Source: Lycorma delicatula
Taxonomy: Eukaryota; Arthropoda; Insecta; Hemiptera; Fulgoridae
Assembly (NCBI RefSeq): GCF_047948215.1
Contig: NC_134456.1
Coordinates: 53,971,459-54,035,458 of the forward strand
Length of the DNA stretch: 64,000 nt
Direction of reading: 5' to 3'
A program made the translations under genes and the position numbers. Of the stretch, positions 1 to 13,900 are shown piece by piece. Under the pieces are notes generated by a model. The model ran no database searches and had not been told where the DNA came from. It saw only the letters and a program-made list of their open reading frames with translations. The first letter of the stretch is position 1. Every line of letters begins with the position of its first letter.

Positions 1-3000
1 AGTTTCTTTATCTTATCTGTTCAACCATTCATTTTTATTTTATTTTATTTTTCAGATTCATCTTTATTTCATATTCTGTTAGTTGTATAAATGAATTTTG
101 CTGCAGTATTATTTTAAACCTACTTAATTTTAGAAAATATACATTTATTGCTACACTATGCTTTTTTATTTTCACTAAAGCTTCATACTCTTTTCTGAAA
201 ACATCTTATGAACTATAAAAAATTATGATAATGTTAGGCTAATAAAAATTTTAAAAAATCTAATAAAAATATTGCTTAAAAAAATACTATTTTAACTTTT
301 TATATTCAATGAATCGCAAAAAAATTCCATTCAAATAAATTGAAAGAAATAAAATATTTAAATTGATAATAAAGTATAGTGTGATACTGTTGCATAATTG
401 TATAGTTTTCACTCTATATAAAATTAACTCATTATATTAACAGAACACATTAACAGCTGAACTCAAGATGAATAACTATCAGATACAATGTAATTTATGA
501 TAGGTTTAATCTGCTTTCAAATTATTCTACTATAGCGTTTCCTTTAAAAATAGCATTTCAGTACTAAAATAATGAGGAATAGCATATTGAATATAATTTT
601 TTACTAATTTTAGAATTTTCTGTTCCTAGAAAAAACTTATGTACCATTATAAAATTGTATCCAAAAAAGATTTAAAGGATTCATTTATTTCTCATTGATG
701 TAACATACATTTCCATCTTTCAAACCACCATTTTTTGTGATAAAATAATTCATTTAATTTCCTCTTTATAAACTTACTAAAAAAAGTTAAGATTTTTCTA
801 AAAATTTCCAAAAAGAGTAATTTAGAATCATTTCCATGTTAGAAAGGTTTTTTTTTTGTATATTAGTGGTCTTATAAATTGTAAAATGAGAGAGGGACTT
901 TCTTTAATCTTTCAAAGGTTTACTATATATGGTTTTTATTGTAGACGTTTTTTTTTTGTGGCTACATTACGTTATAATATGCTCTTATCAATTGTCTAGT
1001 TATGCTTCTATGTTCTATGTCTGGTAGTCTAGTTATGTTGCATTGCAAGTGTTTGAAGCAGAATATAGGAAGGAATACCAGTAATATGAATATTATAATT
1101 TAGTGAAAATAGTAGTATTTTTAAATTTATTTTAGTATGGATTATGGAATTTCATTAATATGGATTATTCTTTTCATTAACTTGGATTGTAGAATTTAAT
1201 TTACTTTAGCTTTTTTGCAAAACACTTCGTATTATAAACATAGTTAAAAATTTGTAGTACAAAAATTACATTTTACATGTATGGGGAATTAAGATGGCTG
1301 GCTTTACCTGATAAGCTCTATAGTGTCAGGTTGGGTATTCGTACAGCCAGAGATAGAATCTAATAGGAATCTACCTAAAACCCTCGAATACTTTGAGGAA
1401 AACAGAAATATGGATAAAAAGAATGGGTGAGCAGTGTGAAAGTGACAAATCAATCTGTAAAAGGAATAAACAGACAATTAGTAATTGTGCAGAATTTTTC
1501 ATAGTTAAAATCATAGACTTATTTATAATTAGAATTACCAAATATCAGTTTGGGGGCAACTTACTTCTTAAAAAAGGGTTGAAATTAATTAAAAATTTTA
1601 TTCTAGTTTTAATAAATTCATGTAATTTATTTATTGCATTGTTAGTATAAAGAGTTTGTACAAGTTGTGTTTATTGAGATTGTAGAACATTGCAATATTT
1701 TAAGAAATAAGTAAAATTTATAATTGCAAAATTTTTTTTTTAGGTGATTTAATTATTCAACTAAACTGACAAATTAATCATTATGGAATAAATCAGATGT
1801 TGATAATGTTAATACAAAAAATATTTTACTAACAATAATAGAAAATTACTGCTAATGTATTTGTAGAGTTCTATGTAAAAGATGTATGGATTTTATGCAA
1901 TTATTATATGAAAACACACTTAAAAAACATTAATACTTTAATAGAATAATTATAATATTGTTTATTAGAGCACAATTATGCTAATCCAGACTTTGGTTTT
2001 TAGTACTTGAGACTATCTGAACTACATGTGGCCTAACTATATGTAATTTCTGACAACAATTTTGGGGAAAAAATGAAAATAAATATAAAGATGGCTCTTT
2101 GAATGTAACATACCAATTCATTAAAAGTTAAACAGTAATGAATCATTAAGTATTACAGTTTTATCAGACTGTGTAATGTTTGTGCTGATAAGTTCACTTA
2201 TCTGTAAATATTTCACTACAGTATCTATGATTAGATTAATGAAGTGTATTTTAATAAATTTTGCTTATTCAAATATAACTGTAAATAAAAACCTGGTACT
2301 GTATATTTAATGTAATTTCTGGTTATCTTTATTTTCCTTAATGCGGAATAAGCATATGTCATATTAAGTTTGGATTGGTTAGGTCAGTACTGTACTGTAA
2401 TTTTATTTTTTCTAGTTTTCTAAAACAAAACTGCAGAACTATGTAATAATTTTATTTTTTATTTATGCTCTTTAGGAATTAAATAGAATAATTAAATGCT
2501 TATATTTACCTCTGGACATAAGCCTGTACAAGAAAAAGGATTCTTTAATTGCAAAATAGTATGTTTGATATTGTGTAATGTTTAATGAGATTTAAAAAAA
2601 AAATTGCCACTCAGTTTGATATTAATTAAATGTTTTTTTTCAGATTTTTTAAAATAGCATGAGACTTGAAAATACTTTGCCACAGGATTATTTATGTTGT
2701 GGTTTTCATTCACTATTTAAAAAATATTGCAAAATGAAAGAAAACTATTGATTCAACATTCAGTATTATAACAATTTTTTTTTAATTGTAAGGAAGTAAT
2801 TTTTTAAATAAAAATTATGTGTACATAGTAATTAAATTTCATAGTTTCTGGAATGTAGTTTTTATAATTTGTTACTTTTTTTTTGTATACGCCTAAAATT
2901 TATTATTTATGTGATTTAATGGAAGTTGAAATATGGAGAAGTTTGTAATAATTTATTTTAAAAAAATATATAATAATTTTTTCATTTTTTTTATAGCTGC

Positions 3001-3225
3001 CGTAGACCATAAATCTTTGAATACATTTCGATTTTTAGTGTTTTTACTTTTTATTCTTCTTGTTATTTTTATACACTGAAAAGTAAATTTATTTAAAAAT
3101 GTCTTTTTTATTTGTAGTGGCTGAAAAAAATGTTTTAATGGTGGCAAATTATGTGTAAGTAACTTAATTATCTTTAAAAGATTATTTTTTAGATATTTCT
3201 TCTTCCTATGATTCTGGCTGTACAA
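1..3225. other. AT-rich 3' flank, no gene seen
   Basis: No open frame has recognisable protein features and there is no splice-linked coding pattern on either strand. The DNA is dominated by A/T runs. A short less AT-rich patch around 1290-1450 might be an old repeat fragment. Part of the stretch next to 3225 may be 3' UTR of the HES gene. Confidence 0.6.
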
Positions 3226-3231
3226 TTTATT
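3226..3231 (-). terminator. Candidate poly(A) signal AATAAA of the HES gene
   Basis: This is the first AATAAA on the minus strand, about 300 nt after the WRPW stop codon. Further AATAAA hexamers occur at 3107-3112 and 3088-3093 and throughout the AT-rich downstream DNA, so the real cleavage site could lie farther along. The hexamer is frequent by chance at this base composition. Confidence 0.3.
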
Positions 3232-3531
3232 GTTTCAAATTTATAAATTAAAAATTTAGTGTGTTTTAGTTAAAAAAATTCAGATAGTTACATAAAGTAT
3301 TTAATAGAAATACTGCAGATCAGATAAAACAATTATTCTGCATACAATAATTTTCTTACTATTTGGATATGTAATAAAAATTCAATCTGTTGGTTTTGTA
3401 CTTTGAGTTTAATTCTTCAGTTGTGTTGCATGGTTGTGTAGTGAACATTTAAATTAATAATTTTGTACTCTATGTTAACATTAGATGTGATGTAATTTTC
3501 TAAACATAATTAATTTAACTGAAAAGTAAGT

Positions 3532-3954
3532 CTACCACGGCCTCCAAACATCATCATCACGATCGGCCAAATGCCTGTTTGATTCAGATAATGTTGTCAT
3601 TGTAGTATTTGTCATAGTCTTTGATAATGTCATTGTTGATGCCGAAGCTGTAGTTACAGTTGTTTTTGATGGTAACAAAGGGCTAGTTGTCATTGTGGTC
3701 ATTGTAGGTGTTGTCATAGTCCCTGTCATTGTAACTGGTGCAGAAGTTGCAGTACCAACAGTAATCCAGCTAGATAAAAATTTGTCATGGTGGGACCTCA
3801 CACTAAAATCTAGTGGTGCATCTTGTTCTGGATTATCCTCAACACATTGTCTTTTTTCTGGTACATGATCATTACTTTCTTGACCAGATACTTGTACATA
3901 ATGACTTGGTAGAAGAAATACCACTTGCCCATCTGGAAGCCTCGATGGTATAAC
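3532..3954 (-). CDS. HES gene coding exon 5: C-terminus with PLDFS and WRPW
   Basis: Residues 399-538 plus TAG. The acceptor is TTTTTTTGTTTTAG (AG at 3956-3955). It begins [17 protein letters not shown], a block I associate with the C-terminal half of deadpan/hairy-type HES proteins. It then has a charged stretch, PLDFS at 445-449 (similar to CtBP-binding PxDLS motifs), a long Thr/Met-rich tract, and DDDVWRPW at the end. WRPW lies immediately before the stop, as required for Groucho/TLE recruitment. The intron separating this exon from exon 4 is about 4.4 kb and contains a dead transposon and an AC-rich satellite. Confidence 0.93.
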   Translation of the reverse strand, partial: VIPSRLPDGQVVFLLPSHYVQVSGQESNDHVPEKRQCVEDNPEQDAPLDFSVRSHHDKFLSSWITVGTATSAPVTMTGTMTTPTMTTMTTSPLLPSKTTVTTASASTMTLSKTMTNTTMTTLSESNRHLADRDDDVWRPW

Positions 3955-6900
3955 CTAAAACAAAAAAAAGGTAACTGTAAAATAATTATAAATAAATCAT
4001 TATGAATTGTCATTTTGACAACTTGCTTGACATGCAATTACTTTTTGCATTACCCTTGTAATTATTCTGTTTTTTATTTAAATGTGCTCTCTTTTTTATT
4101 AATGAGGTTTACAGAATTTAAATAACATTTTTAAAATTATTGGAAATAAAAAACTTTCTTTCAAGTTTAAAACCTTTTCTTTTATAGGATTTTTCAGAGC
4201 TAATTTAGCAGCACCTTCTTCAGTGGAGTTATCTGTAGCAGAGTAACATTGAAGTACGAGAACAGTTTTCCTATTATTTCATTGAAATAATATTGTTAAT
4301 TGGTTCCAAAAGCTCCTATGAAAGATATGTTAGTATTTTAAGACAAAGTGTTAATATGTTAGTATTTTGAGACAAAGTCATTCTGTGTTTAATAATTTTG
4401 TGTTGTTTCATTATTTTGTTTAATAACTATAATTTTCATATAGGTCATGAATTTTTTTCAAGGATGTTAGTTTCTTTTATAAGAAATGTATAAATGTAAA
4501 TAATTTAATTTTCATTATCATTGAAAAGTAATGTACACCCCCTCTAACATTTTTTTTTATAATTGAGATAAATGGATGCAGTTTGGAGTATATTCTTCTT
4601 TGTTCTGAGGGGCTACATTCAATGATTGTACATTTCACTTATTTTGATTTTTGGTTGGCAGTGTTGGGAGGCAACTCAAAAATTTCAATAGAGACCAATG
4701 GTCACTTAATATATCATTTTGAAGAGTTTGATAAGATGAGAAAAATGACACAAATAGAACTAAATCCTGATTGACCAATCCTCCCTTCTGGTGGCCAACA
4801 ATGTGATTGTTTCAGATAGTTAGAACTATGGTTTTATGTTCACCTTTAATTTTTTTGTTATTTGAGCTATCCTGATTCTTTCTTTAGAAAGAAGTCTTCT
4901 CTGATAAGAGAGACTAACTCAGAAAACCCCAATTTAGAGTATTCAGCCTTCAGGAGTGGCTAAGAAATGTTTAATGGAACATATGGTCACAAAATACACT
5001 GTTTAAATAAATTCTGACCATTTAAACCAAAATGGTGACTCCAAAATGTCATTACGTTAATTAAACCTAAAAAATTATTAAAATTTGTCAAATACTTTTG
5101 TATAATTAACTTACAATCTTGAAGAATTTGTTTAATTTTAGTAAATAACAGTTTGCAATTTAATTACTTTTAAATACTGCCTAATAAAACTATTTCAGTT
5201 AAAAACAAATTTATTGCTTCTCATCTCTTATTAAATGTTCAAATTTCCCTCCCTGTTTCTCCATGCAGTAATTAATACAGACATTGCTTGAAAGATTTTC
5301 TGACATTGTGAAAAGTTTTTGGTGAAATCTACCTACATTCTGTTTCAATGCATTCCTTTAATTCTTCAAGAGTAGTTGGCTGTGAGCAATAAACAGTTTA
5401 TTTTAAATGGCCCCAAAGGAAGAAATCAGGGGATTCAGGTCAGGTGACCTGGCTGGCCATTTACTACCACATCAACCGACTCAATGATTTGGAAACTTCT
5501 GGTTCAATGCATTTCTCACGTTCAGAGCATAGTGTGGTGGAGTAACATCTAATTAAAAACACATGTTCTCTTATAAATAAAGATTGTCTGTTTGGTCTAT
5601 GAGCTATGTCAATCAATTGTTGAGAGCTGGAATTATCTGCTCGTTCAGCAAAGCAATAGTACATATCACCATCTATGTTACCATTATTGACAAATGGTCT
5701 AAGAAGTATGCCACCTGTAATTCCAGCTTGTACATTTAACCACTCTGGATGCTGGGTATAACTTTCACGATAACATTGCAGGTTTTCTTGAGACCAGTAC
5801 CTACTATTATGTCTGTTAACAGCCCCATATAAAGTAAATGAGGCTTAGTCAGTGAACAATATGTTGAAGCAAGAAATAGTTCTTGCTGGTAATATCTGTC
5901 AAAATTTCACTGAGTTCAAACCTTCCTTCAAAATCATCTTCAATAAGTTCTTGTACTAATTGAATCTTGTATGGATGGTATTTACATTTTTTTAATACTC
6001 TTTACTCTGACCACCTAGATAACTTATATCATGCAATTGCTCTTGCCGATTGTTGATTATTAACAGAAATCTCTAATATTCTTTCTCTAATAATTTCATC
6101 TGCACTGGTTCGGCCAGGCTTTTTATCATCTAAAATGTAACCAGTGCAGTGAAATTTTTCCAATTAATTTGTGACGTGTTCCTGGAACTTGTATATGATT
6201 AGGATACCGTGCATTAAATGCATCAGCTCTTCCTTTGAATGATTATATTTTTCCAAATAAAAACAATATTTTTATTCTTTCTTGAATTGAAAAAAAATTG
6301 TTTTTACTCAGAGTTTTTTCATAGAGTATGGTTTTTTTAATGAAGTTAAAAAATAAAACCAGGTTTCTCAGTCAGGTTATACTAGTTATCTAAATTAAGC
6401 TTTTTATTTAAATTTTGATTTCTTTAATCTCTTTTTTTTGTCCTTTGTAATTTAAGCCTTTTAAGCTTCTAATAAAAAAACACAAAACTTTATCCAAAAA
6501 TAACATTAATGCAGTTACAGTTCAACATCTGTTAGCTACTTATCACAAAATTAACAATAAATATACATTTTTAAAAAATATAGCTTACTTTTGTTGATCA
6601 GCTGTTAGCATTGCCATTGTATGAAATAAATTTTTAGTGTTAAGAAATAAGTAAATTAATTTTTATTTTATAATTATTTAATTATATTTAAATTCAAGAC
6701 TGTAAGTTTAATTAAAATAAATATTTGACAAATTTTAATAATTAATTTTTTAATTTTTAATTAATGTGGTATTTGTGGGTTGCCATTTTGGTTTTAAGTA
6801 GTCAGAATTTAATTTTTTGATACTGTTTGGCTTATCTTGCCAAGACCTTTAAAAGAATATATAACATGACAATATGTCCCATTTAAATATTTTGAGCTGC

Positions 6901-7292
6901 CACTGCCCCCTGCCGCCCCTGAATACGAAATACTCTAAAATGGGGCTTACCTGAATTAGCCTTTCTTATCAGAGAAGATTTTTAAAGAAAGAATCAGAAT
7001 ACCTCAAATATCAAAAAAGTTAAAGGGGGCATACAACCACAAAATAAACACAACATAAAAAAACTCATCAGACTATAACTATCAGACTCAACTAAATTGA
7101 ACAGTTAAAAATAGTTTTTGGTGTTGTTTTTTGTCATTTGTGGTTCATATTGTTAAAGTCCTACATCTTGGACGAAACATCGAGGTTTTCTGCTTTTGTT
7201 TTTGTTATTTTGTTTGTTTGGTTTTTGACCTAATGAATTGTATTAAAAAATTTTCTATTAATTTGTATAATTTTCTAACTTATTTAGTTTAA

Positions 7293-7344
<52 letters not shown>

Positions 7345-7866
7345 ACGCACATGCACATGCACATGCACATGCACATACACACATACACACATACACACAC
7401 ATATACACACATATACACACATATACACACATATACACACATATACACATATACACATATACACATACACACACATATACACACATATACACACATACAC
7501 ATACACACACATACACACACACATACACACACACACACATACACATACACACACATACACACACACACACATACACACACACACACATACACACATACAC
7601 ACATACACACATACACACATACACACATACACACATACACACATACACACATACACACATACACACATACACACATACACACAAACACACATACACACAT
7701 ACACACAAACACACATACACACATACACACATACACACATACACACATACACACATACACACATACACACATACACACATACACACATACACACATACAC
7801 ACATACACACATACACACATACACACATACACACATACACACATACACACATACACACATACACAC

Positions 7867-7945
<79 letters not shown>

Positions 7946-10900
7946 TACATGCACACACTTTTCATTGAAAACTGTTTATTATTTTATTTCAATAAAATTA
8001 TGCTTTATGGTATCTAAAAATAACATTTTAAAATAGCGATTAGTTTTGAGAAAAATTTTGGCTGTAACAGAATATTTAATTTTATCTGTTTTCTTTTAAA
8101 TTTCATATGATTATACCTTTTAAAATGCAAAACTAGGCACAGTAATCATTAGGAGATTTAATTAATTGCCCAGGTTTTAGGGAAACATTATTTAATGTAC
8201 TATTTACTAAAATTCCATAATGTTACACACAGAAGTTTTTTTTAGCTATAAGTTCATTCTCAAGAAAAAAAAGAAAAAAATTATTTTTTTTATTTGAGAT
8301 GGAGGTTTGTAATATCTGTTCTAAGACTATCAAAAAATTCTAAAAATATAGTTGAATAATCCAATTTACCTGTACAACTGAGAGTTGACTTGTAGATGTA
8401 CTAGCCTGTGTTATGACACCTGGTGAGAAACTTGTTCCTACATCCATTCCTCTGGTTACTGTGGTTGTCGTAGATGTTGTGGTTTTTGTTGATGTAATTA
8501 TCGGTTTCTTTTCAGGATTACTAGATTTCCTGCTACGTGCACCACTTGAACGTTTTGATCTATAATTATTTTTTAAATTATTAATATTATTAATAGTGTT
8601 ATTATTACAGTTACTATTATTATTATTGTTATTGTTATGATTATTGTTTTCATCACCAGGTGATACTGTACTACTATCTGGTTTGGTAGTTTCATCACTA
8701 TCCATAGGTTCTTGTTTAACTCTTTGATTACAATCCATAGTTGCACCATTCATTAAAATACTGTCTTCCATCGGTTCATCCATACGGTTATCGACTTCAT
8801 TTTCCTGTAATGTCTTCATACCAGATTTCATTGCGGCCAAACTGAAGTCTAGATCGATTTCTGAAACACAACTTTCTAAATGCCTCAACAGTCTTTGTTT
8901 AATTGTTGGATCTATTAATTGATTTGGTGAATTTTGCTTTGTTGAATTTATACTTGGTGTGATGCCAATATGGAGCTCAGGAGATTCTAAAAATCTAGTT
9001 ACCTGCAAAAGAAGATTAATTTATTAATCAAACACCATGTAAATCATTTTAAAAAATGTATATTTTAATGTATTAATTTTTTTTGTATTTAAAACTATAT
9101 TTTGTACTTAACTGGCAAAACTAGTTTTGACATTTTTTTTAATGACTAATAATAAACATATAGATTATCCAATGAAATTGTTGTACCCAATGTTTTTTAA
9201 TGTAAATGATCCATGGGAACAAATTTATAATAATATTTGTGTTTTATTTTGAGTTTACACCTTTTAATTTTCAATTTGCAACTTCCTGCGATGCCCTAGG
9301 TAATATAGAGTTCACTTAATTGTAAAGAAGAGATACTGTTTAAATGTCTTATCTAAACCTTATTTCACAAAACCAAAAGTGAACACAGTATGATGATTCT
9401 AATTTAATTTAATTTAGCACAATCCATCTGAGAAAAAACACTCTTCTCGTTTAATTGTAACAAAAAAATGGAGTAAAAATAACTTGTGATAAAAAAATTA
9501 AAAAATTGTGATAAAATGATATATTTTACCTTAAAAATACAATTTTAAGAAAGTACGTTACTGCTATATTAAAATTTCAAGTAAAACAGATAAAAATATT
9601 TGTTACTTTAATCTATCTGTTCAATATGCAATAAACTTGTGTCTGGTGAACTATTGTCATTGCTTCCCAAACTTATTACAATATCTTCAATAATATTTAC
9701 ATCCAATCTGTTGTCAGCTTCCCGTGCTTTTTTAAAATCTTTCCAAATATGTGCATCTACTCTATTTAAGTCAAATAAATTTTTTACATCAATTAACTTG
9801 TGTTATTACTTCCAATGTAGCCTTTAACATGGCCCATATCATTTTGTAGTGGTTTAAAATTGCAATGGTATTAACGAAAATGCAACATGACACAATTTTT
9901 TGATTTCATCTATTTGATGATATATTCTTGTTTAACTGATTTTACTGTTTTTAAAAGTTCTGCTTTTAACATGTCGGTGTTACCTAGTTTTAATCATTTG
10001 GAAATTACCGATTACAATTTCTGGTACGGTAAATTGTCCATTACTATGACGGATAATTCAGAAATAATTTCGACAATTTTTAAAAAAATTACTGCATAAA
10101 ATTGTCACTATTAGTTTCATCGTGGTACTCTTGGGAAGATCTGAATTCAAATATCATAAACCACCGTTCAAAATCCCATTTCACTTCCTTCGTGGATTAC
10201 TATTAATCTTTTCCCTTTTTCAGCTGGAATTTTCACCCCAGTTGACAAACCTTTCATAAAAACGTCTTATGCGGTCTTTATTTCCCGTACTTATCCCCCA
10301 TTAATCCGAATTTAATGTATGAGTTTTATCCTCTTCACGAAAACGATTAATTTCTCTTAAATATTCCCTATGCATGAAATATCTTCGCGTTAGTAAAGAA
10401 TAAAATTTTTTCTGGACATGGAACGAAAATTCATTTTTTTTAAAACACGGTTTAATGTATTTGTAGAAAAATTCGTTAGTTCAGAATCTGTATTCACAGT
10501 ATTTAATATTCTGATCCAAGTTAGGAAGCTCGTCAGTGAAATAAAACGAGAACAAATGAACCTTTTCCTGATGGCGGTTTTAGTAAAATCGTCCAACTTT
10601 TCAACTGTTTTCATAAGCTTTCAAGTCTTTTAAGGGCTAACATGTTTACTATTAATTTTGTGTTTATTTGTTAAAAATTGTTCTTTCGTTAACGCCTGCT
10701 GCATTACTTGCTTTCCGTGCAATATCTCTGACTGCACTTTCAGGGTTATTTTGTTTTATTGGGTATCTTGGGTTCTTGTTTTCTTAAAGCTACTAATGGA
10801 TTTTCCTGGTTTATGTTTCATGACAGATTCACTAATTGTTGAAACCCAATTGGAACAAAAACACAGGTTAAGGTAAAATTAATGAAAATAACACTGAATT

Positions 10901-13900
10901 TATAAACTATAAATTAAATTATTAACTATTAATTTAATTTTCAACTACAAAAAACTATCGGACCGTACAGAGTAACGTGATAACAGACTGAAATATTTAT
11001 TTCACTGAACTGAATAATGGTGTGAAACATTACAAATGATATCATTATTAAACATCAATAACAAAGACTCGAAAAAATGTTTAATTACTTATCATCGGCA
11101 TCTCCATCTCGTACGGTTTCGTGAGATAAGATTTATAATCCTGTTAAAATTTACTTAGATGTATTTTAATAAAAATTTCAAATAAACACAAGAACATTTA
11201 AAGCAAATTAAATGTGAGATCTTTTTTTTATGATTTAAAATTTGGAAAGATTTCAAGAAATTTGACTCAGGTTTGCCATTCTGGTGAATTACATAAGGTC
11301 TGATAACAAGATGAATTTGAAAACTTTTAACTAGAAAAACTTTCTGCAGTGTAAAAAGCATTTACAAAATATTGCACTAATTAAAAATATGCTATTATTC
11401 AACATTTTATAAAAAAAAAGAACTGCTTCATAAAAAATGCCTTGCTGAGTGTTTTCAAAGTTCCATTCAATTAATGATAATTTAATTTTTTTTTATCAAA
11501 CCATTATTTTCTATTTTAATGAAGAATGTTAACTGAATCCATTAAAAAGCATGATTATGAAGTTGTTTCAATAGAACCAGCTTGATATCAGTTTGTATCC
11601 TGCTGTGAGTGAATGTATATAGTATGGTTATATTAATTAATTTTTAATTTCCTCTACTGGTTTCTGTTCTAGTTTATGGTTAAGATTACTGATAATTAAA
11701 ATGTTGATAACATTTATGTTGAAAACTTCTTTACCATACCTCTTTGGCACATTCCTGAAAACCAGCTCTGTATTTATCAAGTACAGCTGAGCCAAGTGTC
11801 TTTTGCCTTTGCAGATGCCTTACGGTTAATTCAAGTATATCTGCTTTTTCTAATTTTGAATGTTTGGTATTCTGAAAAAAAATTGTAAGATCTTACAATA
11901 CTTTAAAATGAATAATTATAATGTGAAGGTTAGATTATTTGTTTCTGATTTCCTTAAAACTATAGGTAAATTCACACACTGTACTTATTGGGGCATCATT
12001 TTTCTTTAATGGCAATAAAAATTGAATCTAAAAAATACTGACTGACATTGCCTCAGTGCCAGAGAAAATATTCGGTTAGAAAAAGTAAGAATTAATGAAA
12101 AAAAAAAAAACAAAGTAAGACGAAAATTAATAAATGTAATAAATGTTGACTTAACGTACTTGTAAATTTTGCAGCACTGTTAACAAAATTTTTTGAACTG
12201 TAATTGAACAGCATCAGTTATAAATAGGCAAGCATCATTACGTGAAAATTTCATAAAAAACTAATTGATAACTGGTAACATATGAAAACTGTAGTAATCG
12301 TGTACAAAAATATTTAACATAATAAATATTTGTGAAATGGGTTAGACAAATGTGTAAAAAAACTTTGCAAGAAATTTTTATACTTGTAAATATATTTTTA
12401 TAAGTCTAAATTATAAAAATATTGTTATCATAATTAATAGAACATTTTCTTTAAATTTTTTTAAGAATAATATTTTGATTAATTTTTTCATTTACAAATT
12501 GTATTTTCTTGTCTCAGACTTTTTTCCACAAAATGCTCTTATTTTTTCCCCCTATTACTTTGTGACTGTCAATATTAACAATTATTTAAAACTTTGTAGA
12601 CAAACCAAATCAAATATTACAGAAAAATATTTGTAATAGATTATTAAAAAGTTCTGTCATTCAAGTTGTGTGATGAAATTATTATAAGGGAGGCTGTAGA
12701 GCAAGGTCATTCTCAATATCTCGAGATTTTGCCTAATTAAGGTCATATTTTTCGTAGGACATTTGTTAACGATTAAAAAATACAATATTTGCAAAATTGC
12801 ATCCCCACCCCAAAAAAAGCTCTGTATTACTGCTATGTTGTGATGTCACAGGTGAGCGGTAGAATTAAACAAATGAATAATACTTAAGTATAATAAAATA
12901 ACTCAGTCTGGCTGGGTCTCAAACTTGCAGCTACACCAGTCTGTCGGACCGTGCTAGCGAAATTTGTTCTGAATAAGTTGTGAAATTACATTAGTTTAAT
13001 TAGTGCTGATCATCATTACTAGTACCACTATGACCATGAGAATTTAATTTAATTCACGTGTTTAATGCACAAAATAATGTGTAAATAATTTATGCACATG
13101 CTTAAATAAGTGAAAAAATACAATATTTAAATAAAATTATAGTTATTTTAAATTAAGTTGTGTATATAAGCTGTGCATCAGAAACAATCCACATTTGTCA
13201 GCTTTTTTACTAAACTTTTTTTAACCATGTAAGTTTCACAAGTGCGTCAAGATTTAATGTTTTGTATTAAGATGAAAATTGTGTAGTAAATCTTGTTCAT
13301 ATTTTATTCGTAAATGTTTAAGTTTTGCTTAGCTGTCAGAAATGAGCTGGTGGAAACAAAAGATTGATTACTAGCAATTTTTACATTGAGCAATTGTATA
13401 AAGTTGAGGATAAATGCCATTGAAGTTGAAGTTATTTTTCCAGTTTGTATTTACAAAAAGAAGTGAAATAAATTCAAGTCTTAAATTCTACAAAATATAA
13501 AATTGTAATAAATCCATGTTCTGAATTATTGTTATAATAGAATGTATTTTCAGTGTATTGATGTAGGATATCATAATAATAAATTCAGAGTCTTCTTTTA
13601 TGAAGGTGTTGGACACAACCTATGAAGACTCCTCTTTTATGATTGTTTATCTTAATTATTTATATTTTTGATCTACTGTAGGCTTTAGTAATCATATACT
13701 TAAAAAAGTATGTTTTTCAGTTTTCTTGAATATGAATGTAAACTCAAATTTATTGAGTTGAGTAATATCCATTAATTAACTAACTATCTTTTATATAACA
13801 GTGCATATCAATTCTTTAGGTTTTTTTTTTAGAATAAAACTGCTTGTTTGCTAAATAATATTTAAATAAATCAGTTTTGGGTCAAATGTTAATTAAATGA

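Noticed and set aside
3810..4037. 75-residue minus-strand frame overlapping HES exon 5
   Set aside because: It is out of frame with the WRPW-encoding exon and crosses its splice acceptor.
7258..7968. Overlapping long open frames on both strands across the AC array
   Set aside because: All frames are open because the array has no stop codons; products are only His/Thr/Ile or Cys/Val/Met/Tyr repeats.
10390..10633. Short open frames on both strands as possible genes
   Set aside because: The minus-strand frame is the HTH part of a decayed transposase with stops on both sides; the plus-strand frame is its shadow.
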